Shown here: positions 1 to 7,611 of the stretch, one piece after another
Layout of the letters: each line of letters begins with the position of its first letter
How positions within the stretch are numbered: position 1 is the stretch's first letter
Source of the DNA: a bacterium
GTDB taxonomy: Bacteria; Blakebacterota; Blakebacteria; Blakebacterales; Blakebacteraceae
Direction: 5' to 3'
DNA: 12,028 bases
NCBI GenBank assembly: GCA_025774615.1
Contig: JALGVQ010000083.1
Coordinates: 1-12,028, forward strand
The notes under the pieces: model-generated
Database searches by the model: none
Told to the model about the DNA's origin: nothing
The model's input: only the letters and a program-made list of their open reading frames with translations
Made by a program: the position numbers and the translations under genes

Positions 1-1
1 G

Positions 2-430
2 AACCGGTTCGCCGACCTTGCGTTCTATGCATACCGCGATCTGAGCCGGACCGAGGTCGAACCGTTCCTGGCGGCCGCTATCGACCGGAGCCCGGTAGTG
101 ATCGATGGTTCACGTGACATGGATCAGACGGCGCTCTTCAAGCACCTGAACGGGATGCCCGATGAATCAACCTATGATGAACCGGGGCGGCTCGCCCAGC
201 CTGATGAGGTGTGGAACTTCGGTCGTGGTGATGGCCTCGAGAAGGCGATAACGATGGCGGCGGTCCTGCGCGAGCGCGGGATGGATGGAGAGATGACCCT
301 TACGATCGGCGCAGGGGAAGTCGTGTTGAGGGTCGGTGACGATCAGTGGGCGTTCGCGACCTCGAAGGGGCTTGAGGCTCAGGAATGGAGTGTCCCCGTT
401 CGATCCTCTGCGCCTGCTCCCTCTGCCTGA
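2..430 (+). CDS. C-terminal part of an unidentified protein; possible degenerate transglutaminase-like fold
   Basis: The frame is open from the first complete codon at base 2 to the TGA at 428-430, so this is the 3' end (142 codons) of a gene that begins before the window. An internal GTG at 98 could be taken as a start, but nothing closes the frame upstream of it. I do not recognise the family with confidence. Visible residues (numbered from base 2) include a GRGDG segment at 74-78 followed by an amphipathic helix (LEKAITMAAVLRERG, 79-93), then a beta-rich stretch with a conserved-looking WAF at 116-118. This helix-then-strands layout recalls the core of bacterial transglutaminase-like domains (GDC-x-D, helix, then the His strand). 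However, the Cys position is Gly and no clear catalytic His follows. If related, it would be a non-catalytic version. The tail is Ala/Pro/Ser-rich. It converges on the permease gene, with 81 bp between the stops. Confidence 0.75.
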   Translation, partial: NRFADLAFYAYRDLSRTEVEPFLAAAIDRSPVVIDGSRDMDQTALFKHLNGMPDESTYDEPGRLAQPDEVWNFGRGDGLEKAITMAAVLRERGMDGEMTLTIGAGEVVLRVGDDQWAFATSKGLEAQEWSVPVRSSAPAPSA

Positions 431-511
431 GTGCTCTCCTGAGAGAATAATCACATATTTCCACCCCGGTCGGATCGTCCATTCACATACAGCATGGCTC
501 GGATCGGATCA

Positions 512-3211
512 CTATTCGGCCTGTATGGCCCTGATCGGATCGATCCGGGTAGCCTTCAGGGCGGGGAAGAGGTGAGCGAGAAGAGCCGCCCCGGTGACGA
601 CGGTGATCGCCGCGAGGTAGGTAACCGGATCCCCCGTCCCGACCCCATAGAGCAGGCTCTGCATGGTCCGGGAGAAGAGGACCGCCCCTGCACTCCCGAG
701 GAGGAGCCCGAGCGCGATGAGGGCCAGGCCCCGTCCCAGGATCGATCGCAGGATATGCCGGTTCGAGGCGCCGATCGCGATCCGGATGCCGATCTCCCGT
801 CGCTGCCGGGCGACCGTGTAGGAAGTCACTCCGAAGATACCGGCCAGCGCGAGCAGCAGACCGGCCAGGCTGAAGGCGCCGATGAGGATCAGATTGAAAC
901 TGCGATCAGAGAACGAATCACGGTAGACGTCGGCTATCTGCCGGAACTGCACGGGGATGGTGGGGTCGAGTCCACGGACGACAGACCTGGCCGCGTTCTG
1001 GAGCGGCTCGGTCGGACCATCGTGATCCATGACGATCGTAAAGGCTTCCACGGCATTCGGTCGCTGACGAAAGCAGGCGTAGAAGGTGGGACGGGGATCA
1101 CTGTCCAGTCCCCGCTCCCTGATGTCGTTCACGATGCCGACGATGGTGTGTGGTGTCAGATCGCCATCCATGTTGCCGAACTGTATCAGGCGCCCGATCG
1201 GATCCTCGTCGGGCCACTCCTGGCGGGCGAGTGACTCGCTGATCAGGGCCGCGTGGGGAGCGCTGATGACATCCCGAGGTTCGAACAGACGACCCTCGAG
1301 AAGGGATATCCCCATCGCCCTGAAGTACCCGCCGTCGGCGACCCGGTATTCAGCGTATCCCTGCCGTTCCTCGATCTTCGAGATCCTCACCCAGTCATCC
1401 CAGTCTGAGACCTCGTCAGCGGAGACCAGCTTCAGGAGCGTTCCGTTCGCGGCTCCGCCGCTCAGGGGCAGGGCGTCCACGCCGCCGGCAGCGGTCACTC
1501 CTGGCAGTGCTCGCAGCCTCTCCATCACCTCGTCCAGGAGGCGGGCCCGCTGCCTGCCGGCCTCCTCCCCCGATGATCCTGACCAGGGCAGGTCCATGAC
1601 GAGGATCCCATCTGTCCTGAAGCCAGGGTCCTGATCCAGCAGTCTCAGGAGACTGCGCCCAAGCAATCCGGAACCGACCAGCAGGACGAGGGTGACGGCG
1701 ACCTGGAGGACCACCAGGACGCTGCGGAGCATCACCCCGCGTCGGGAGTCCGAACCGGCCCGGCCTCCTTCACGGAGTGCGCCGGTCAGGGCGGTACCTG
1801 TTGGCCGGAGGGCAGTGACCAGGCTCAACACCGCCGAGGTCAAGATCGCGACTGCCAGCGCGAAAAGGAAAATCCTGCTGTCGATGACGATCCCGTCCAG
1901 GCGTGGTATCCCCCCGGGCTCGAGGCGCTTGAGCAGGCCGATGCCGCCGATCGTGATCAGCATGCCCAGGGTCCCTCCACCGAGGGCCAGGATCAGCGAT
2001 TCCGAGAGTGACTGCTGCAGCAGGCGGCAGCGTCCGGCACCCAGGGCGGCACGGACTGAGAGTTCCAGCTGTCTGGTGGTGGCCCTGGCCAGCAGCAGAT
2101 TCGCGACGTTCAGGCAGGCGATCAACAGCAGCATGCCGACTGCGCCGAACAGCACCAGCAGGGCGGGACGGACACGGCCCGTCAATCGTTCCTTGAGCGG
2201 GATCAGACGACCGTCGACCATCCAGGTGTCGTCTCCGTGCAGTTCCTTCCAGCCGGCAGCAAGGACAGTGATCTCCTCGGAGGCCTCTTCCATGGTGACG
2301 CCAGCGGCCAGCCGACCGATGATGCGGCCTCCGTGGGAGGTCCGGGACTGGTTGTACCCCCTCAGCTCGTAGGGGATCCAGAGGTGAGTGCCGGCCGGAA
2401 ACGCATACCCGGCGGGCATGACTCCCACTACCAGATGGGGCACCTCACCGATCGTCAGCGCGAGCTCTCCGAGGTCGGTGGAGCCGCGCAGATAGCGGTT
2501 CCAGAAATCATGGCTGACTATGACGGTCGCCCCGACACCCTGCTGATGCTCGTCGGCCGTGAACGCTCGGCCCTCTCCCGGTTCGACACCCATGATGCCG
2601 AGGAAATCAGGGGTGACGCGGGACATCCGTGTCCGGACCGGTTCCCCTTCAGCCAGGACGGTGGTGGTCATGTTGACGTACTTCGCCAGGGCCTTGTAAC
2701 TCCGGCTGGCCTCCTGCACGTCGAGGAAGTTCGGATCGGAGAACGAATTGATCCCTCCGTTCTCACCGACCTGCCATACCTGTACGATCTCGTCGGCATC
2801 GGGGTAGGGTAGGGGCTTGAGGAGCACGCCGTATACGACACTGAAGATGACCGTGACCGATCCGATGCCGAGTCCCAGGGTGGTGATCGCGGCAGCCGTG
2901 AATCCGGGCTGCCGACGCATGAGGCGGAGTCCGTGTTTCAGATCCTGTACTGTCGCGCGAACGAAGTCCATCCGCTCCCTCCTCCTTATCCGCTGTGAGG
3001 CTGCTCGTACGGTCCGGGTTCTCAACCGGTTGACATCACCGAACCGCCGGAATGCCTCCGACCGGGCTTCCTCGGCCGTCATGCCCCCGTTCATCAACTC
3101 TTCGATACGGGTCCTGATGTGGAACTCGAATTCCTCTTCCACCTGTTCCGTGATCCGGCCGTTCTTCCGCTCGAGCCGGAACAGGTTCTGCCACGATTCA
3201 CGAGGTTTCAT
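512..3211 (-). CDS. ADOP-type ABC transporter permease (FtsX/MacB duplicated permease with N-terminal prefix)
   Basis: This 899-residue inner-membrane permease has the layout of the acidobacterial duplicated orphan permease (ADOP) family. Residues 1-80 form a charged, helical cytosolic prefix with the MTAEEARSEAFRRFGD signature (44-59). A first transmembrane helix lies near 104-130, followed by a MacB-type periplasmic domain (about 135-345). A first FtsX block has membrane helices near 347-375, 400-426 and 447-468, carrying the SVRAALGAGRCRLL coupling segment (385-398). A further helix at about 495-518, a second periplasmic domain and a second FtsX block (helices near 776-797, 825-850, 861-882) follow, with a matching EIGIRIAIGAS segment (816-826). 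It ends in the usual PIRAIQAE. Family members are thought to move or act on lipidic or envelope substrates with a MacB-like ATPase, but no ATPase gene is in this window. The gene starts 9 bp after padR and is almost certainly co-transcribed with it. The long plus-strand frames opposite it are shadows. Confidence 0.95.
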   Translation of the reverse strand: MKPRESWQNLFRLERKNGRITEQVEEEFEFHIRTRIEELMNGGMTAEEARSEAFRRFGDVNRLRTRTVRAASQRIRRRERMDFVRATVQDLKHGLRLMRRQPGFTAAAITTLGLGIGSVTVIFSVVYGVLLKPLPYPDADEIVQVWQVGENGGINSFSDPNFLDVQEASRSYKALAKYVNMTTTVLAEGEPVRTRMSRVTPDFLGIMGVEPGEGRAFTADEHQQGVGATVIVSHDFWNRYLRGSTDLGELALTIGEVPHLVVGVMPAGYAFPAGTHLWIPYELRGYNQSRTSHGGRIIGRLAAGVTMEEASEEITVLAAGWKELHGDDTWMVDGRLIPLKERLTGRVRPALLVLFGAVGMLLLIACLNVANLLLARATTRQLELSVRAALGAGRCRLLQQSLSESLILALGGGTLGMLITIGGIGLLKRLEPGGIPRLDGIVIDSRIFLFALAVAILTSAVLSLVTALRPTGTALTGALREGGRAGSDSRRGVMLRSVLVVLQVAVTLVLLVGSGLLGRSLLRLLDQDPGFRTDGILVMDLPWSGSSGEEAGRQRARLLDEVMERLRALPGVTAAGGVDALPLSGGAANGTLLKLVSADEVSDWDDWVRISKIEERQGYAEYRVADGGYFRAMGISLLEGRLFEPRDVISAPHAALISESLARQEWPDEDPIGRLIQFGNMDGDLTPHTIVGIVNDIRERGLDSDPRPTFYACFRQRPNAVEAFTIVMDHDGPTEPLQNAARSVVRGLDPTIPVQFRQIADVYRDSFSDRSFNLILIGAFSLAGLLLALAGIFGVTSYTVARQRREIGIRIAIGASNRHILRSILGRGLALIALGLLLGSAGAVLFSRTMQSLLYGVGTGDPVTYLAAITVVTGAALLAHLFPALKATRIDPIRAIQAE

Positions 3212-3220
3212 CGGGGTCGC

Positions 3221-3571
3221 TCAACTCATCTCTTCCCAGGCGAGTCCGAGTACCCGGCGGACCGCGCTGGTGTGTTCTTTCCATTCGGCCAGCTCTGCCT
3301 CCAGATGTTTCCGGCCGCGGGCAGTGAGTTCGTAGAATCTGGCCCGGCGGTTCTTCTCGCTGATCTTCCAGGCTCCCCGGATGAATCCTTCCTTCTCCAG
3401 CCGGTGGAGCGCTGGATAGAGGGCTCCCTCCTCGAGGATCACTTTCTCCCCCGAAAGGGTGAGTATCTCCCTGGCGACACCCAGCCCGTGGATGGAACCG
3501 GTCCGGTGGAGGGTCCTGAGGATCAGCAGATCGACGGTCCCGTAGAGTCTGCTCGACTGGATCTTTGTCAC
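3221..3571 (-). CDS. PadR-family transcriptional regulator
   Basis: This is a 116-residue winged-helix DNA-binding protein of the short PadR type. Visible family marks are GTVDLLILRTL at 11-21 (helix 1), GALYPALHRLEKEGFI at 49-64 (recognition helix), the wing with W68 and RRARFYELTARG at 75-86, then a C-terminal dimerisation helix ending in W112. It starts at a GTG at 3571-3569, preceded by an AGGAA ribosome binding site about 8 bases upstream. PadR proteins next to ADOP permeases normally repress the pair and respond to envelope or small-molecule stress. Here the gene lies first, with its TGA 9 bp before the permease ATG, so the two form an operon. The ligand cannot be read from the sequence. 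Confidence 0.94.
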   Translation of the reverse strand: MTKIQSSRLYGTVDLLILRTLHRTGSIHGLGVAREILTLSGEKVILEEGALYPALHRLEKEGFIRGAWKISEKNRRARFYELTARGRKHLEAELAEWKEHTSAVRRVLGLAWEEMS

Positions 3572-3831
3572 GCCAGATTTCCTGTTGGTGGTGAGACCTG
3601 TACTGGTCCAGGTCTGCGGTCATACCTAAGCCGCTGATGTGAGCAGCTTATGGTACGTCCGATACGACTAATAGGTTGCATGGTTTTCTGCAGTGGAAGA
3701 CCGACACGCTCTCGCCAGGAACATCGACCGGCCGAATCCGTTTCGGCTGATACCAACCATCCGGCCAATGTAAGCATCAAATAAGTACACATGGCAGGAT
3801 GGATCCCCGACAGCCGGTAAGGACAGTTCCC
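3572..3831. promoter_or_regulatory. Divergent control region between padR and the beta-propeller gene
   Basis: This 260-bp region separates the divergently read padR (minus) and lipoprotein (plus) genes and must hold both promoters and probably the PadR operator. I see no strong -35/-10 pair for either. The clearest structure is a 6-bp perfect inverted repeat, GCCGAA (3731-3736) and TTCGGC (3742-3747), with a 5-base spacer. It has no T tract, so it is an operator or mRNA hairpin candidate rather than an intrinsic terminator. The lipoprotein gene has AAGGA 8 bases before its preferred ATG at 3832. A minus-strand frame at 3568-3792 shows no family features and I do not call it. Confidence 0.4.
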
Positions 3832-5085
3832 ATGCTTCTTGCGTCATCGCGAATGATTACCCACCTGGTATCCCTGCTGGCCCTGGTTATGTTCTTCAAC
3901 GCCTGCAGCAGGGCAGGGGGGGACAGTAGCGGGTCCACCGTTCCCCTCCTCTCAGATGTCCTGACACCCATGGCCTCGATTGAAGATGATCCAACCCTCG
4001 ATTTCTTTCAGATCGTTGATCCGGCTGCTATCGGCGTTGATTCCAGAGAGAATATCTATGTCGCCGATGAGCATACCCTGAAGATATATAAGCCGGATGG
4101 TTCACCATCCAGGCTCATCGGCAGGGAAGGGTCGGGGCCTGGAGAGTTCATAGCCCCCTTCAGCGTGAATATCGGACCGACTGGAAATATCGCCGCAATG
4201 GATGTTCTCTGGGATGTGAATATATACGCGTCAGATGGAGAGTTCCTCGATCGGATCAATTACCGGAGCGATGATCCGTACAGGGATTACCTGCGGGACC
4301 AGGGATTCACCTTCACGATGATGAACGAGGTCATCGCGATCGATCCGGATCACCTTCTCATAGACCTGTTCGCGCTGGATAACACCCAACCGGGGCCGTA
4401 CATAGGGACTTCGCTGATCCTCTACTCGACACCAGACTCACTGTACGAGCTATGCCGGTATGTCAGTCATGAGAGTGTGAAGATCGATGAGAACAGTACT
4501 AACAGTGCTGAATTCCAGGGGAAATTGATCTGGTCGATGATAGATTCCGAACACCTGCTCTACACAGAGACCTTCACTGACCGGCTGGAGGACGGTGGAC
4601 GTTCGAGTTATCAGCTGATCATCCTCGATCTTGCCACTCTGTTGACCGACACTCTTACTGTTCCATGGTCCCCCGAACTGATACCACCAGAGGTCAAGGT
4701 CATGAAACCGTTCTATTCGGAGTTCCTGGACACAAACTTCGAAGTGGAGCCGGTGATCCGTGATATTCTGGAAGACACCAGGTATTATCCGCCTCTCAAA
4801 GATCTGAGAGTTGATCAGGGGATCGTCTTCGGCTTCCATTACTCACCGACCGACTCGGTAGAGCGGGATTTCGAGGATGAGGATCTCGAGGTTGAACCGC
4901 ATCTGGTTGATATTATCGATCTTGCAACAGGTCGCCTGCTGGCCAGAGCGGAATTCCCGTTTCTGCCGGAGGTCATCAAGGGCGGTCGGGCCTACCGACT
5001 CTATACACCACTGGATGACTTCCCGGCTGTGTATGTGTATCAGATCGATCCGCGTCTCTACGCGTTGCGTGAGGAGTTGAATTGA
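3832..5085 (+). CDS. 6-bladed beta-propeller (NHL-like) lipoprotein
   Basis: This predicted exported lipoprotein (417 residues) has a 6-bladed beta-propeller fold. The start at ATG 3832 is preferred because AAGGA lies 8 bases upstream and the protein then begins with a proper signal sequence: a hydrophobic run LVSLLALVMFF, then the lipobox F-N-A-C with C25 as the lipidated residue. An in-frame ATG at 3799 lacks a well-placed ribosome binding site. The first propeller blade is clear: AIGVDSRENIYVAD, then a strand reading TLKIYKPDG and the SGPGEF turn, all typical of the 6-bladed propeller family. Later blades are more divergent and rich in Asp, Glu and Tyr. Such proteins are common as single genes in Bacteroidota and Gemmatimonadota-like genomes. 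Binding partner and role are unknown. It is transcribed away from padR, with a hairpin 32 bp after the stop. Confidence 0.88.
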   Translation: MLLASSRMITHLVSLLALVMFFNACSRAGGDSSGSTVPLLSDVLTPMASIEDDPTLDFFQIVDPAAIGVDSRENIYVADEHTLKIYKPDGSPSRLIGREGSGPGEFIAPFSVNIGPTGNIAAMDVLWDVNIYASDGEFLDRINYRSDDPYRDYLRDQGFTFTMMNEVIAIDPDHLLIDLFALDNTQPGPYIGTSLILYSTPDSLYELCRYVSHESVKIDENSTNSAEFQGKLIWSMIDSEHLLYTETFTDRLEDGGRSSYQLIILDLATLLTDTLTVPWSPELIPPEVKVMKPFYSEFLDTNFEVEPVIRDILEDTRYYPPLKDLRVDQGIVFGFHYSPTDSVERDFEDEDLEVEPHLVDIIDLATGRLLARAEFPFLPEVIKGGRAYRLYTPLDDFPAVYVYQIDPRLYALREELN

Positions 5086-5116
5086 GCCTGATCGGAGAGA
5101 ATTGACTGTAGAGTCT

Positions 5117-5146
5117 TATTCCTTTGATTGATAGACCAAGGGAATA
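5117..5146 (+). terminator. Hairpin downstream of the beta-propeller gene (possible terminator)
   Basis: TATTCCTTTG (5117-5126) pairs with CAAGGGAATA (5137-5146): ten base pairs with one G-U, around a 10-base loop. It lies 32 bp after the lipoprotein stop and before the MNT promoter, so it could end that transcript. It lacks a U tract, so intrinsic termination is uncertain. Confidence 0.4.
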
Positions 5147-5184
5147 GTTGTCATGGGATTTCCTGAACACAGAATGCAGTGAAA

Positions 5185-5221
5185 TGTATGCTCTTGACAT
5201 ACAATTGTATGCTAATATAAT
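5185..5221 (+). promoter_or_regulatory. Sigma70-type promoter with palindromic operator for the MNT-HEPN module
   Basis: TTGACA (5194-5199) and TATAAT (5216-5221) are separated by 16 bp, a near-ideal housekeeping promoter. Between and overlapping them is a perfect 14-bp palindrome, CATACAA-TTGTATG (5198-5211). The octamer TGTATGCT occurs at 5185-5192 and again at 5206-5213, exactly 21 bp (two helical turns) apart on the same face. The downstream gene product has a winged-helix domain, so autorepression at these sites is the natural inference. The start of transcription should fall near 5228, three bases before the ATG, and there is no Shine-Dalgarno sequence. The mRNA is therefore probably (near-)leaderless. 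Confidence 0.75.
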
Positions 5222-5230
5222 ACAAATATT

Positions 5231-5797
5231 ATGCTAACTGAATTACTGGGATCAAAGGCCCGAACAGCCATATTACTGCAACTTTTCCTCAATCCTGACA
5301 AGGAATACTACCTGAGAGAACTGGTCCGGATGACCGGGTTCGCTCCACGGACCATCCAGGTAGTACTGGATCAGTTGTGGAAAGGTGACCTGCTTCTCGA
5401 GCGAAGATCCGGGAACCGCCGCTATCTGAAGGCGAACATCTACTCACCGCTATACAAACCACTCCAGGAACTGCTTCTCCGATCAGAAGGCTTCAGTGGC
5501 GTCCTCCGTGAGGCTCTGGGTGAGGAGGGGATCGAGTTCGCGTTCGTTTTCGGATCGATGGCTGATGGGACCGCAACAGCTGATAGCGATGTCGATCTCC
5601 TGGTGGTCGGTGAGATCGGGTTTCGGGAGACGACACGGAGACTACAAGGGGTGGGGGAGAAGATCGGAAGAGAAGTGAATCCGATTGTCTGGAAGCTGAA
5701 AGAGTATATGACGAGGCTGCAGGAAGAAGATCACTTCCTGACAACTCTGCTGAATGGTCCCCGACTGGAGTTGATTGGAGGACCAGTTGAGCCTTAA
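5231..5797 (+). CDS. Winged-helix plus minimal nucleotidyltransferase (MNT) antitoxin
   Basis: This 188-residue protein joins an N-terminal winged-helix DNA-binding domain (about 1-75; LGSKARTAILLQLFLNP start, RTIQVVLDQLW recognition helix, RRSGNRRYLKAN wing) to a minimal DNA-polymerase-beta-type nucleotidyltransferase domain (about 95-185). The catalytic motif is intact and fits GSX10DXD exactly: G108-S109, D120 and D122. The usual REVNP segment follows at 147-151. In MNT-HEPN toxin-antitoxin systems this protein is the antitoxin. In the characterised MntA-HepT pair it neutralises the HEPN RNase by adding AMP to a Tyr near the active site. Here the extra winged helix suggests that it also represses its own promoter, where a palindrome sits between -35 and -10. 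The ATG at 5231 has no ribosome binding site, consistent with a leaderless transcript. The HEPN gene overlaps its 3' end by 11 bases. Confidence 0.92.
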   Translation: MLTELLGSKARTAILLQLFLNPDKEYYLRELVRMTGFAPRTIQVVLDQLWKGDLLLERRSGNRRYLKANIYSPLYKPLQELLLRSEGFSGVLREALGEEGIEFAFVFGSMADGTATADSDVDLLVVGEIGFRETTRRLQGVGEKIGREVNPIVWKLKEYMTRLQEEDHFLTTLLNGPRLELIGGPVEP

Positions 5798-6224
5798 ACA
5801 GTGGTTGGATAATGGCTGGCTTCGCAGACATGAGACCTCTCGACAGGAGATACAGGAACAGTTTGAAGGGGTTGCTGGAGATATAGATGATGCTTCACAG
5901 GATCTCTCTGCTGCGTGGAAGTTCGCAATTGCATACAATGCGGCCCTTCGACTCTGTTCCATAATGCTCTATGCATGTGGATATCGTTCATCACGTGAAC
6001 AGAAACACTATCGTACGATCACTTCCCTACCACTGACGCTGGGGCCCGAGGCTGCCGAACTGACCAACTATCTGGACCGCTGTCGAGTGAAGCGACACGA
6101 GGCTACCTATGAGAAGGCCTCGATCGTTTCACTGGATGAAGCTGAAGAATTGATCACAGCGGTCAATGGCCTGAAGCTCCAGGTCCACCATTGGCTCAAA
6201 GCCAACCATCCAGATTACGCATAA
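5787..6224 (+). CDS. HEPN-domain RNase toxin partner of the MNT protein
   Basis: This all-helical HEPN protein of 145 residues begins at TTG 5787, preceded by GGAGGA (5777-5782), and starts MSLKQWLDNGWLR, the usual start of this family. An in-frame TTG at 5775 is possible but less fitting. The helix carrying WKFAIAYNAALRLC and the GYR segment are family hallmarks. The predicted RNase motif RX4-6H is present as R98...H104 (RCRVKRH), followed by EATYE with Y108, the kind of tyrosine that MNT partners modify. The gene overlaps the MNT gene by 11 bp, so the two are translationally coupled. HEPN proteins in such pairs are ribosome-independent or tRNA-cleaving RNases; the target here is unknown. 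The non-standard start codon may keep toxin yield below antitoxin. The transcript has no evident intrinsic terminator before the ATPase promoter. Confidence 0.88.
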   Translation: MSLKQWLDNGWLRRHETSRQEIQEQFEGVAGDIDDASQDLSAAWKFAIAYNAALRLCSIMLYACGYRSSREQKHYRTITSLPLTLGPEAAELTNYLDRCRVKRHEATYEKASIVSLDEAEELITAVNGLKLQVHHWLKANHPDYA

Positions 6225-6264
6225 TCTCTGCAGATAGGCAGTAAAATGATGTGATAAACGGTAT

Positions 6265-6293
6265 TTGACGGTTATGCATATCGGTATTACAAT
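6265..6293 (+). promoter_or_regulatory. Promoter for the AAA ATPase gene, probably leaderless
   Basis: TTGACG (6265-6270) and TACAAT (6288-6293) are spaced by 17 bp. Transcription should start close to 6300, the A of the ATG itself. The only purine-rich run, GGAG (6294-6297), is two bases from the ATG, too close for a normal ribosome binding site. The spacer contains the 8-bp palindrome TATGCATA (6273-6280), and CGGTATT is repeated at 6259-6265 and 6282-6288. These are candidate regulatory sites, though weaker than those of the flanking modules. Confidence 0.55.
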
Positions 6294-6299
6294 GGAGTC

Positions 6300-7535
6300 A
6301 TGAAATCCTATCTCAGGAGATCCATAGAGCCCCTGATGGAGCGACTACTCGATGAAGTCCCAGCGCTCCTGCTCGTAGGTCCGAGAGCCACGGGAAAGAC
6401 AACTACGGCTTCCCGCTACGCCAGGACAGTGATATCTCTCGACAAACCGGCGGAGGCCGCGGCGTTCGAGGCGGATCCTGACGTCGCCCTCAGGGGACTG
6501 CAGGAGCCTGTGCTGATTGATGAATGGCAGGCTGTCCCTGGTGTTCTGGGTGCTCTGAAACGCTCGATCGATGCGAATCCAACGCCCGGGAGATACCTCG
6601 TAACCGGTTCGATTCGAGCCGATCTTGAGGTGGAGACATGGCCCGGTACAGGCCGGCTCCTCCGCCTCTCCCTGCTTCCCATGACGACTGCCGAGCAGCA
6701 ACGGCGCCCTGATGTGACACCGCTTCTGGATCGCCTGGCCAGGGGAGCCGACCTGCTGGCGCCTGCGAAGAATTCACCCGATCTGCTGGGGTACCTCGAA
6801 TTGGCGCTGAAGGGGGGATACCCCGAGGCCGCACTCACACTTTCGGCAGCCATCAGGCAGCGCTGGATCGAGAGTTATACGGATCAAGTTCTGACCAGGG
6901 ATGCCGAACTCGTCGAGGTAGGCCGTGATCCTGAGCGATTGGGTCGTTATTTCCAGGCGTGTGCGCTGAATACAGCAGGAGTACCGGAACACAAGTCTCT
7001 CTATGACGCCGCGGGTATCAATCGCAAAACCGCAGTGGCTTACGACCGGCTTCTTGAGAACCTGATGATGACAACACGACTGCAGGCGTGGAGCACTAAC
7101 CGTCTCAAGCGGCTCACCCGGTCTCCCAAGCGATACCTCATCGACGCCTCACTTCTCGCGGGTATTCTCCACCTGGATGCGACAGCAGTCCTGCGGGATG
7201 GAGATCTCATGGGGAGAGTGCTGGACACCTTTGTCGCGGCGCAGTTGAGAGCGGAGCACACTGTATCGGAATCGCGTACCCGGCTCTATCACCTGCGCGA
7301 ACAGAATGGACTCCATGAGGTGGACATCATCGGCGAACTGGGCGCGGGCAGTGTGATTGCCATAGAAGTGAAGGCCGCCAGCGCTCCGGGCAAGAGGGAT
7401 GCGCGTCACCTTTCCTGGCTGCGGGACAAGCTTGGAGATCGATTCGTTTCAGGTGTGCTGCTCCACACTGGACCCCGGTCCTTCAGACTCGAAGACCGTA
7501 TTACAGCAGCTCCGATCAGCACGATCTGGGCCTGA
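6300..7535 (+). CDS. AAA_14/DUF4143 family ATPase
   Basis: This 411-residue protein has the standard architecture of a large, poorly understood bacterial and archaeal ATPase family. Residues 1-150 form the P-loop ATPase with Walker A GPRATGKT (27-34), Walker B VLIDEW (71-76) and the sensor-like strand YLVTGS (99-104). A helical linker follows. The C-terminal DUF4143 part has a restriction-endonuclease-like core with EVD (D342) and E356-V-K358, spaced as in PD-(D/E)XK folds. Family members are often found singly in accessory regions beside toxin-antitoxin genes. They have been proposed to act in defence or stress, but no general biochemical function is established. Here it stands alone between two toxin-antitoxin modules on the same strand, with its own promoter and a 75-bp gap from the HEPN gene. 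Length is normal for the family and all key motifs are intact. Confidence 0.9.
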   Translation: MKSYLRRSIEPLMERLLDEVPALLLVGPRATGKTTTASRYARTVISLDKPAEAAAFEADPDVALRGLQEPVLIDEWQAVPGVLGALKRSIDANPTPGRYLVTGSIRADLEVETWPGTGRLLRLSLLPMTTAEQQRRPDVTPLLDRLARGADLLAPAKNSPDLLGYLELALKGGYPEAALTLSAAIRQRWIESYTDQVLTRDAELVEVGRDPERLGRYFQACALNTAGVPEHKSLYDAAGINRKTAVAYDRLLENLMMTTRLQAWSTNRLKRLTRSPKRYLIDASLLAGILHLDATAVLRDGDLMGRVLDTFVAAQLRAEHTVSESRTRLYHLREQNGLHEVDIIGELGAGSVIAIEVKAASAPGKRDARHLSWLRDKLGDRFVSGVLLHTGPRSFRLEDRITAAPISTIWA

Positions 7536-7585
7536 ACCCCGATGCCCATCGGCCAACATTCGACTAATGAAATAGCTCATGTACA

Positions 7586-7611
7586 TTGGATCCGTACGCC
7601 TTGTACCTTGG
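7586..7611 (+). repeat. Left copy of 26-bp imperfect direct repeat flanking higBA
   Basis: The copy begins with TTGGATCCGTAC and ends with ACCTTGG. It matches 9274-9299 at 23 of 26 positions, with mismatches at repeat positions 13, 17 and 19. The two copies enclose the higBA promoter and both genes, 1688 bp apart. There is some patchy further likeness to the right of each copy (for example GAT-A-TCTCA and GTATCC blocks). Confidence 0.65.

Noticed and set aside
494-3335. Long plus-strand open frames opposite the permease gene (494-1234, 1086-1634, 1692-2372, 2237-2812, 2817-3335)
   Set aside because: They lie antisense to a clear ADOP permease, have low-complexity Arg/Ser/Pro-rich products and no family motifs; they are shadows of a GC-rich gene.
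3568-3792. Minus-strand 74-residue frame upstream of padR
   Set aside because: It has no ribosome binding site or recognisable motif and lies in the expected divergent promoter region.
3799-3831. Earlier ATG (3799) for the beta-propeller lipoprotein
   Set aside because: The only nearby purine run touches the ATG, whereas ATG 3832 has AAGGA at 8 bases and gives a normal signal peptide.
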